From NCBI GenBank assembly GCA_001795235.1, contig MGNZ01000108.1:2454-12011 (forward strand): a DNA stretch of 9,558 nt. Reading direction: 5' to 3'. Below the pieces are notes generated by a model. It saw nothing but the letters and a program-made list of their open reading frames with translations. It was not told the DNA's origin and searched no databases. The position numbers and the translations under genes were made by a program. This DNA comes from Chloroflexi bacterium RBG_16_64_32 (GTDB lineage: Bacteria; Chloroflexota; Dehalococcoidia; SM23-28-2; RBG-16-64-32). Shown here piece by piece: positions 5,133 through 9,558 of the stretch (within the stretch, counting starts at the first letter, position 1; every line of letters starts with the position of its first letter).

Positions 5133-6236
5133 ATGAGCCGCTACGCGAAGGACCGCCCCGACGATGACAGCCCCTTGGAGCGGATGCGCTACTACATCCG
5201 GGAGATCGGGCAGGGGCCCAAGGCCAGCCGCGACCTGACCCGCAAGGAGGCGCGGGACGCCATGGAGATGGTCCTGCGAAGGGACGCCACAAATGCCCAG
5301 GTGGGCGGCTTCCTCCTCATCGAGCGGTTCAAGGGTGAATCATCGGAAGAGCTGCTTGGCTTCGCGGACGCTATCCGCGCCCACGCCCACCTCATCGCCC
5401 CCAAGGTGGACGGCCTCTTAGACATCGGTAGCCCTTATGACGGCCGCAGGCGCAGCTTGGTGGTCAGCCCGGCGGCGTCCATCGTCGCCTGCGCGGCCGG
5501 AGTGCCCGTGGTGATGCACGGCGAGAGAGGGATGGGCCCCAAGCGAGGGGTCGCCGTGGGCGACGTGCTTCAAGGGCTGGGGGTGGACACGGACGCCGAG
5601 CCGGAAGAGGTGAGGCGGGGCATCGAGGAGGAGGGCTTCGGGTACATGCGCTCGGCCCGCTTCATCCCCGACCTGTTCGCCCTCAAGGAGCTGCGTGAGG
5701 AGATCGCCCTCCGTAGCAATCTGCATACCATAGAGAAGCTCTACAACCTGGCGGGGGCCTCTTACAGCATCATCGGCCTCACGCACATGCCGTACCTGGA
5801 GAAGATGCTTTCGGCAGTGAAGGAGATGGGCTTCCGGCGCATCATGGTCATCCAGGGAATAGAGGGGAACGAGGACGCTCCTACGTCCCGTCCCTGCCGC
5901 GTCTTCGAGTGGGCGGGCGGCGAGATGCAGGAGTTCCGCCTCAACCCACAGGAGTACGACTTCACTCCGGCCTCCCAGGAAGATATGGCGGGTGGTGACG
6001 CAGCCGACAGCGCGCGTATTTGCCTGAAAGTCCTGGAGGGCGAGCCCGGGCCGCGGCGCGACCTGGTCTGCCTGAACGCCGCGCTCCGAATCTACCTGGC
6101 GGAGCGCGCCTCGGATATTCGCGAGGGCATAGCTGTGGCGCGCGCCGCCATCGACTCCGGGGCCGCGCGCGAGAAGCTGGACGCGCTACGGAAGCGCGCG
6201 CGGAGACCTTCTGGGCATAAGCGCGCTGTCGTTTGA
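5133..6236 (+). CDS. TrpD2/YbiB-like protein (anthranilate phosphoribosyltransferase fold)
   Basis: Glycosyltransferase-family-3 fold protein of 367 residues. The helical N-domain (about 14-85, including REIGQGPKASRDLTRKEARDAM) matches the TrpD/thymidine phosphorylase N-domain. The core begins near 95. In place of the glycine-rich GTGGD PRPP loop of TrpD it has DIGSPYDGRRRSLVVSPAAS (97-116) followed by GVPVVMHGERGMGPKRGV (123-140). This is the pattern of the YbiB/TrpD2 subgroup, some of whose members bind nucleic acid and lack anthranilate transferase activity. The metal-binding GLDE-type motif reads QGIEGNEDAP (241-250). No trp genes are nearby, so tryptophan synthesis is unlikely. It starts one base after the preceding stop with no clear Shine-Dalgarno, implying translational coupling to the siroheme decarboxylase. 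The C-terminus is basic (RKRARRPSGHKR), compatible with nucleic-acid binding. The true substrate is unknown. Confidence 0.8.
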   Translation: MSRYAKDRPDDDSPLERMRYYIREIGQGPKASRDLTRKEARDAMEMVLRRDATNAQVGGFLLIERFKGESSEELLGFADAIRAHAHLIAPKVDGLLDIGSPYDGRRRSLVVSPAASIVACAAGVPVVMHGERGMGPKRGVAVGDVLQGLGVDTDAEPEEVRRGIEEEGFGYMRSARFIPDLFALKELREEIALRSNLHTIEKLYNLAGASYSIIGLTHMPYLEKMLSAVKEMGFRRIMVIQGIEGNEDAPTSRPCRVFEWAGGEMQEFRLNPQEYDFTPASQEDMAGGDAADSARICLKVLEGEPGPRRDLVCLNAALRIYLAERASDIREGIAVARAAIDSGAAREKLDALRKRARRPSGHKRAVV

Positions 6237-6262
6237 CCCTCGCTCTCAGCCCTGGGTAGAAT
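6233..6262 (+). promoter_or_regulatory. Candidate sigma-70 promoter, leaderless arrangement
   Basis: TTGACC (6233-6238, 5/6 to TTGACA) is followed after 18 bp by TAGAAT (6257-6262, 5/6 to TATAAT). The -35 box includes the TGA stop of the TrpD2-like gene. The predicted transcript start at about 6269 lies two bases before the ATG at 6271, and no Shine-Dalgarno is present, so a leaderless mRNA is expected. This is the best two-box promoter match in the window. Confidence 0.55.
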
Positions 6263-6270
6263 TGCCGTGT

Positions 6271-6708
6271 ATGGACGACTATGGGCTTGACCTGGACGAG
6301 GTCGCGCGCGTCATAGACAACGCTGAGGTCCTCGTCGTCCGCTTCGCAATCCTGGACCGACGGTTGCTAATCGATGCCCGTACGAGCGAGTCCGAAGGTC
6401 CGTTGATCGCTGTCGTCAACAAAGCGAACTCCGTGGAGGACCGTTTCAAAGAGCTGAAGAAGATGCGACCGCGTCTGCCCCTTCCCGATAAGATAATGTC
6501 GTTCATGTGGCCGCGCCAGATGGAGACGTTTCGCGTGTCCGGCCTTTGGGACAAGATCGAAAGCCGGATGGTAAGCCTGGGCGGCGAGCAGATGCTGAGC
6601 GCCTGCAAGGCAGTGTTTGACGAGTTGGCGCAAGAAGAGAAGGCAGAGGTGATGGCCGCTATCCGAGGCGCTGACACCTACCAGTCTCTGTGGGAACGCT
6701 CCGGATAG
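6271..6708 (+). CDS. Hypothetical protein, 145 aa
   Basis: I cannot name this family with confidence. From the ATG at 6271 the product has 145 residues. An in-frame TTG at 6262 would add only three and overlaps the promoter. The N-terminal half is a beta-rich stretch (VLVVRFAILDRRLLIDAR, then GPLIAVV), followed by a charged helix (EDRFKELKKMRPRLPLP), a WPR motif (FMWPRQMETF) and RVSGLWDKIESRMV. The C-terminal half is helical (ACKAVFDELAQEEKAEVMAAI). There is no signal peptide, membrane helix or catalytic motif that I recognise. The regular domain-like pattern, normal codon use and a dedicated promoter support a real, probably conserved, cytoplasmic protein. It lies between the TrpD2-like gene and the threonine aldolase, separated from the latter by hairpins, and is therefore probably its own transcription unit. 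Confidence 0.8.
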   Translation: MDDYGLDLDEVARVIDNAEVLVVRFAILDRRLLIDARTSESEGPLIAVVNKANSVEDRFKELKKMRPRLPLPDKIMSFMWPRQMETFRVSGLWDKIESRMVSLGGEQMLSACKAVFDELAQEEKAEVMAAIRGADTYQSLWERSG

Positions 6709-6715
6709 CAGAGTC

Positions 6716-6757
6716 GCGGCCTGAGTACAGGGCCGCCTCCTCTGGCCGGGCCCTTTT
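6716..6757 (+). terminator. Overlapping hairpins with a T-tract; candidate terminator
   Basis: Two stems compete for the same bases. The first pairs GCGGCCTG (6716-6723) with CAGGGCCGC (6728-6736), closing an AGTA loop with one bulge. The second pairs AGGGCC (6729-6734) with GGCCCT (6749-6754), with an extra inner GCC/GGC pairing, and runs directly into TTTT (6754-6757). The second has the form of a Rho-independent terminator for the 145-aa gene. The mutually exclusive first stem resembles an antiterminator. The T-tract is short, so termination may be partial, allowing read-through into the threonine aldolase gene 11 bp downstream. Confidence 0.5.
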
Positions 6758-6767
6758 CTGTTAACTG

Positions 6768-7799
6768 ATGAAGACGATCGACCTTCGGAGCGACACCGTC
6801 ACCCTGCCCTCGCCGGCGATGCGAAAAGCTATCGCCGACGCCGATCTGGGAGACGACGTGTTCCGCGACGACCCCACCGTCAACCGTCTGGAGGCGGTGG
6901 CGGCGCGGGTCATAGGCAAGGAGGCCGCTCTCCTCACCACCAGCGGCACCCAGAGCAACCTGACGGCGATGCTATCGCACTGCCGGCGCGGCGACGAGGT
7001 GATCGTGGGTGACGAGTCGCACATCCTGCACTACGAGGCCGGGGGGGCATTCGCGCTTGGCGGCCTCGGCCTGCGCACTGTTCCCAATGACGAGCAGGGC
7101 CGGCTGGACCTGGACCAGGTGCGTAGCGCCGTTCGCCTCCCTGATGTCCACTTCCCCCCCACGGGCCTGATCTGCGTGGAGAACACCCACAACCGCTGCG
7201 GCGGCAGCGTCCTCAGCGACGATGACCTCGCGACCGTCCGCGCGCTGGCCGACGAGCACGGCCTGCCGGTCCATATGGACGGAGCGCGCCTGTTCAACGC
7301 CGGCACTGCTCTGGGCGTGCCCGTGTCGCGGCTGGCACAGCATGCGGATTCAGTGTCCTTTAGCTTGTGCAAGGGTCTGGCCTGCCCTGTAGGGTCCGTC
7401 CTATGCGGCAGCAAGGAGTTCATCGACCGGGCTCGCCGCTTCCGCAAGATGCTGGGCGGTGGCATGCGCCAAGCGGGGATCATCGCCGCCGCCGGGCTGT
7501 ACGCCCTGGAGAACATGATCGACCGCCTGGCCGACGACCACGAGAACGCCCGCGCCCTGGCGGAAGGGCTGGCAAGCATCGCCGGAGTTACCCTGACACC
7601 GCCCCCGCAGAGCAACATCGTGTTCTTCGTCGCCGAAGGGTGGGACCTGGGAGAGCTGCAGCGGCGGCTCGGGGAGCGGGGTACCTACTGCTTGGACGAA
7701 GGCGGCCGCATCCGCATGGTCACCCACTACGGAATCGAGCGCAGCCACGTCGAGGAGGCGGTTGAGCACGTGCGGTCGTTGGTGGCGGCGGGAGCGTGA
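6768..7799 (+). CDS. ltaE: Low-specificity L-threonine aldolase
   Basis: PLP enzyme that cleaves L-threonine or L-allo-threonine to glycine and acetaldehyde in the cytoplasm. The 343-residue protein fits the family length and starts exactly at the canonical IDLRSDTVT (4-12). GDDVFRDDPTVNRLE (28-42) and TTSGTQSNL (57-65) are family blocks. HMDGAR (169-174) holds the aspartate that contacts the PLP ring nitrogen, and SFSLCKGLACPVGS (197-210) holds the Schiff-base lysine K202. GGGMRQAG (230-237) is also conserved. No Shine-Dalgarno is seen before the ATG at 6768, and no promoter stands out, so expression may depend on read-through past the hairpins just upstream. Its stop overlaps the start of the next gene by 4 bp (GTGA). 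Nothing unusual is seen in the active site. Confidence 0.96.
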   Translation: MKTIDLRSDTVTLPSPAMRKAIADADLGDDVFRDDPTVNRLEAVAARVIGKEAALLTTSGTQSNLTAMLSHCRRGDEVIVGDESHILHYEAGGAFALGGLGLRTVPNDEQGRLDLDQVRSAVRLPDVHFPPTGLICVENTHNRCGGSVLSDDDLATVRALADEHGLPVHMDGARLFNAGTALGVPVSRLAQHADSVSFSLCKGLACPVGSVLCGSKEFIDRARRFRKMLGGGMRQAGIIAAAGLYALENMIDRLADDHENARALAEGLASIAGVTLTPPPQSNIVFFVAEGWDLGELQRRLGERGTYCLDEGGRIRMVTHYGIERSHVEEAVEHVRSLVAAGA

Positions 7800-8524
7800 C
7801 GCCGCTACGCGCGTGCCTGGTCTTCGCTCCTCTCCTCGCGCTGGCCTACGCCGCGGGGGCCTGCGAGTCGGAGACGTCGATCCTATCCCAACAGGACGTC
7901 GTTGCGGCCATCCCCTGGACGGCGCCCGAGGAGGCGCGCTACCGGCTGGTGGATGGCGACGAAGTGAAAGGCAGCGGCCTTCTCCGTATCGAACTGCAGG
8001 ACGGAGAGTTCACGTTCAGCCAGGAGTTCGAGAGCGGCGAGTTTCGCGACGAGATTGTTGCCGTGGCGGACGCGGCCACCATACGTCCACGGTCCGTGGA
8101 CCGGACCATCGACGGCCCCGACGGGACGCGCCGCTGGCAGGTGGAGTACGAGAACAACACCGCCGTGGTGGTGCAGCGCACGGAAGATGATGAGCGCACT
8201 GACGAGGTCACTGCGCCGACACAGTTCTACGATAGCTGGACGGACTTGTTCGTGTGGCGGACAATCGACTTTCGAGAAGGGTACGAGGCGACCTACGCGG
8301 ATGTCCTATCGGCGACACTTGCAAAGCCCCAAGTCATCTCCCAAACGCTGAAGGTAACGGGAACTGAGACGGTGGAAGGGCCGGCCGGCACCTTCCAGGC
8401 CTGGCGACTGGAGATCCGATCTTCCGGCCTCACCCAGAAGGCTTGGTACGCCGACACAGAGAAACGACCGCTGGTCCGCTACGACAACGGAAGTCAGGTC
8501 TTCGAGTTGATATCAATGGATTGA
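7796..8524 (+). CDS. Exported DUF3108-like protein, probable lipoprotein
   Basis: The 242-residue product begins with a signal peptide (basic MTPLR, hydrophobic core ACLVFAPLLALAYAAGA) ending at C23. The sequence before C23 is AGA, so this is an imperfect lipobox (leucine is missing at -3). It is either a lipoprotein matured by LspA or a protein cut by signal peptidase I. The mature part is almost entirely predicted beta-strand with alternating hydrophobic residues, for example SGLLRIELQDGEFTFSQEF, then TLKVTGTETVEGPAGTFQAWRLEI and KAWYADTEKRPLVRYD. That layout resembles DUF3108 periplasmic beta-barrel proteins, whose role is unknown. The GTG at 7796 overlaps the ltaE stop. A GGTGG 10 nt upstream could serve as the ribosome site, and coupling is likely. 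Its last 12 nt overlap the convergent small membrane-protein gene. Confidence 0.8.
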   Translation: MTPLRACLVFAPLLALAYAAGACESETSILSQQDVVAAIPWTAPEEARYRLVDGDEVKGSGLLRIELQDGEFTFSQEFESGEFRDEIVAVADAATIRPRSVDRTIDGPDGTRRWQVEYENNTAVVVQRTEDDERTDEVTAPTQFYDSWTDLFVWRTIDFREGYEATYADVLSATLAKPQVISQTLKVTGTETVEGPAGTFQAWRLEIRSSGLTQKAWYADTEKRPLVRYDNGSQVFELISMD

Positions 8525-8743
8525 CTGGCCGGGCGGGCTTATCGGCGGGCCCCCAGGGCTGGACTCTGACGGCTGGGTGGGCGAGGGCGAGGCGGCGGGA
8601 ACAACCTCCATGGGAGGAGAGGGGAGCGGTTGGGCGCTGCCGCCGACGTCAGCGATGAGCTCGAAAAAGATTACGAAGGCCGCCAGCAGAAGCAATACCG
8701 GCCAAAGCAACCTGAGCTGAAGAATTCGTAAGAGTCCAGACAC
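8513..8743 (-). CDS. Small single-pass membrane protein with proline-rich tail, 76 aa
   Basis: The product has a short basic N-terminus (SGLLRILQLRLL), one strongly hydrophobic helix (about residues 12-30, WPVLLLLAAFVIFFELI) and a 40-residue tail of Pro/Ser/Gly (LPSPPMEVVPAASPSPTQ, then SESSPGGPPISPPGQ). The basic end before the helix predicts an inside N-terminus and an extracytoplasmic proline-rich tail, unless the helix is a cleaved signal. The GTG at 8743 has AAGGG six bases upstream (8750-8754), which favours this start over the much longer frame that continues antisense through the regulator gene. I do not recognise the family. The hydrophobicity pattern and the ribosome site support a true gene, and the tail could tether or span the cell wall. 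It is divergent from the response regulator, whose promoter region it shares, and convergent with the 7796 gene. Confidence 0.68.
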   Translation of the reverse strand: MSGLLRILQLRLLWPVLLLLAAFVIFFELIADVGGSAQPLPSPPMEVVPAASPSPTQPSESSPGGPPISPPGQSIH

Positions 8744-8752
8744 GGCGCACCC

Positions 8753-8781
8753 TTGCTCAATCGGTTCCACCGCATATAATA
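8753..8781. promoter_or_regulatory. Candidate bidirectional promoter with overlapping -10 boxes
   Basis: Forward: a perfect TATAAT (8775-8780) with a weak TTGCTC (8753-8758) 16 bp upstream. It would start RNA near 8787, about 18 nt before the regulator ATG at 8805. Reverse: TATTAT (8781-8776, 5/6) on the opposite strand shares five positions with the forward box. It would start RNA near 8769, giving a leader of about 25 nt that includes the AAGGG site of the small membrane-protein gene. No good reverse -35 is seen, so the reverse promoter is less certain than the forward one. Confidence 0.5.
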
Positions 8782-8804
8782 GGCTAGTTGAAGCGGCAAG
8801 CGCC

Positions 8805-9482
8805 ATGTCTTCTGTCCTGGTAGTTACCCGAGATCCCAGCACTGAGGTGCTGGCAGAGCGCGCTCTTATTTCGGGCGGCCACGACGTCATTACGGCCAAC
8901 GGTTCCAACACCGCCATCCGCAGCCTGTTCAACGTCCACGTTGACGCCATCGTCCTTGACAGTGCTGTGGGTGACGCTGAGGTCAAGGAGTTCTGCCGCT
9001 GGCTCCAGAGCGGCAACGGAAGCTACCCGGTTGTCTTCCTTGCGCCTGCGGGCGCCCGCTGGCTTGTGGGCGCACTTCCCTTGAACCCCGGCCGCGACGA
9101 GATAGTGGCGAAGCCATGTGAGAGCGAAGAGATCCGCCGCGCTGTGGAGAAGGCCCTCGACGCCGCGGGAGAGGCGCGCCCCGACGTGATCACGTTCGCC
9201 AACCTGACCCTGGACAGCAATTCCCACGAATTGCATGGGGATGACGCAGCCGTTCAGCTCACGCCCACGGAGTTCCGCTTGATGTCCTACCTGGCGCGAC
9301 AGCGCGGGAGCATAGTGTCTTCGGAGGAGCTGCTGGAAAAGGTATGGGAGTTCTTTCCTGGGACGGGTTCGTCGGAGTTAGTTCGGTCACACGTGAGGAA
9401 CCTGCGGAGCAAGCTGCGCGTCGCTACCGGGGGAACGGAACTGGTACAGACGGTGCCCAGAAGGGGCTACCGCCTGCTCTAA
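8805..9482 (+). CDS. OmpR/PhoB-family regulator with degenerate receiver domain
   Basis: DNA-binding transcription regulator of 225 residues. The receiver domain (about 1-120) keeps the predicted phospho-acceptor position D52 (AIVLDSAVG) and the lysine K103 (VAKP). The metal-binding acidic pair that normally follows the first strand is replaced: the sequence is VLVVTRDP, with T8 and R9 where Asp/Glu pairs are usual. The switch Thr/Ser is alanine (A80). Phosphorylation-driven activation is therefore doubtful. The C-terminal winged helix (about 128-225) is intact: LTPTEFRLMSYLARQRGSIV, then SHVRNLRSKLR and VQTVPRRGYRL. The ATG at 8805 lies 25 nt after a perfect TATAAT, and the ribosome site is weak. 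No histidine kinase gene is adjacent, so it is an orphan. The target genes are unknown; autoregulation and control of the divergent membrane protein are plausible. Confidence 0.93.
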   Translation: MSSVLVVTRDPSTEVLAERALISGGHDVITANGSNTAIRSLFNVHVDAIVLDSAVGDAEVKEFCRWLQSGNGSYPVVFLAPAGARWLVGALPLNPGRDEIVAKPCESEEIRRAVEKALDAAGEARPDVITFANLTLDSNSHELHGDDAAVQLTPTEFRLMSYLARQRGSIVSSEELLEKVWEFFPGTGSSELVRSHVRNLRSKLRVATGGTELVQTVPRRGYRLL

Positions 9483-9492
9483 GCGCCGCCGG

Positions 9493-9498
9493 TATAAT
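9493..9498 (+). promoter_or_regulatory. -10 box of the tRNA-Gly promoter
   Basis: A perfect TATAAT ends 11 nt before the first base of the mature tRNA, which fits a short 5' leader removed by RNase P. No convincing -35 is seen at 16-18 bp; that region is the end of the regulator gene. Confidence 0.55.
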
Positions 9499-9509
9499 AG
9501 TGGGAGCGG

Positions 9510-9558
9510 GCGGGCGTAGCTCAGTGGTAGAGCGCCTGCCTTCCAAGCAGGCTGTCGT
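9510..9558 (+). tRNA. tRNA-Gly, anticodon UCC (3' end cut by window edge)
   Basis: The 5' acceptor strand GCGGGCG (9510-9516) is followed by TA, a D-stem GCTC/GAGC (9519-9522 with 9530-9533) closing a GG-containing D-loop, and an anticodon stem CCTGC/GCAGG (9535-9539 with 9547-9551). The seven-base loop CTTCCAA has anticodon TCC at 9542-9544, reading glycine codons GGA and GGG. The window ends in the variable-loop region, so the T-arm, the 3' acceptor strand and CCA cannot be checked. Confidence 0.93.

Noticed and set aside
4471..5136. 221-codon plus-strand frame within the siroheme decarboxylase gene
   Set aside because: The translation is Arg/Pro/Gly-rich shadow sequence; the overlapping frame encodes the complete two-module enzyme.
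5133..6236. Annotation as anthranilate phosphoribosyltransferase TrpD of tryptophan synthesis
   Set aside because: The PRPP and metal motifs are changed and no other trp gene is near.
8513..9016. 167-codon minus-strand frame as a single gene
   Set aside because: The upstream two-thirds is antisense to the regulator gene; only the part from the GTG at 8743, with its own ribosome site, looks like protein.
1..9558. CRISPR arrays, insertion sequences, phage or defence genes
   Set aside because: No repeated spacers, transposase or integrase motifs, or toxin/restriction signatures were found; the only repeat element is the small palindrome at 1551-1629.

Overview
This is a compact, GC-rich bacterial chromosome segment (roughly 60-65% G+C by eye). 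It holds eleven protein genes and the 5' part of a tRNA gene, with almost no waste between them. Many junctions are 1-4 bp gaps or overlaps, and two pairs of convergent genes meet within a few bases. GTG and TTG starts are common. The gene content (gltX, lspA-rluD, ltaE, a fused two-domain siroheme decarboxylase, a cytoplasmic sulfite-oxidase-like protein and a YbiB/TrpD2-like protein) and two short orphan families suggest an uncultivated Chloroflexota (Dehalococcoidia/SAR202-like) or a similar deep-branching bacterium. That assignment rests on recall and is not proven by the sequence. No phage, transposase, CRISPR or defence genes are visible.

Layout. (1) 12-1493, minus: glutamyl-tRNA synthetase. 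(2) 1494-1686: a divergent gap containing a 79-bp palindromic repeat with 11-bp perfect terminal inverted repeats. (3) 1687-1977, plus: a 96-residue protein of unknown function, ending 3 bp from the stop of the oppositely oriented rluD. (4) 1981-3391, minus: the lspA-rluD operon (signal peptidase II, then 23S rRNA pseudouridine synthase), with overlapping genes. (5) 3392-3545: a divergent control region with a candidate sigma-70 promoter and a spaced 8-bp inverted repeat. (6) 3546-6236, plus: a tight three-gene operon of a Moco oxidoreductase, a fused AhbA-AhbB/NirDL-type siroheme decarboxylase and a TrpD2-like protein. (7) 6271-6708, plus: an unknown 145-residue protein with its own apparently leaderless promoter, then overlapping alternative hairpins. 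(8) 6768-8524, plus: L-threonine aldolase translationally coupled to a DUF3108-like exported protein or lipoprotein. (9) 8513-8743, minus: a small membrane protein with a proline-rich tail, divergent from (10) 8805-9482, plus: an OmpR-type regulator with a degenerate receiver domain. (11) 9510 to the window edge: tRNA-Gly(UCC), truncated.

How the parts relate. The most distinctive unit is the operon at 3546-6236, which pairs a molybdenum-cofactor enzyme with the enzyme that diverts siroheme toward heme (or heme d1) and with a phosphoribosyltransferase-fold protein of unknown role. The rest is mostly housekeeping: GltX charges tRNA-Glu, LspA matures lipoproteins (possibly including the one encoded at 7796) and RluD modifies rRNA. 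Several genes have a -10-like hexamer only 8-10 nt from the start codon, which suggests that leaderless transcripts are common in this organism.
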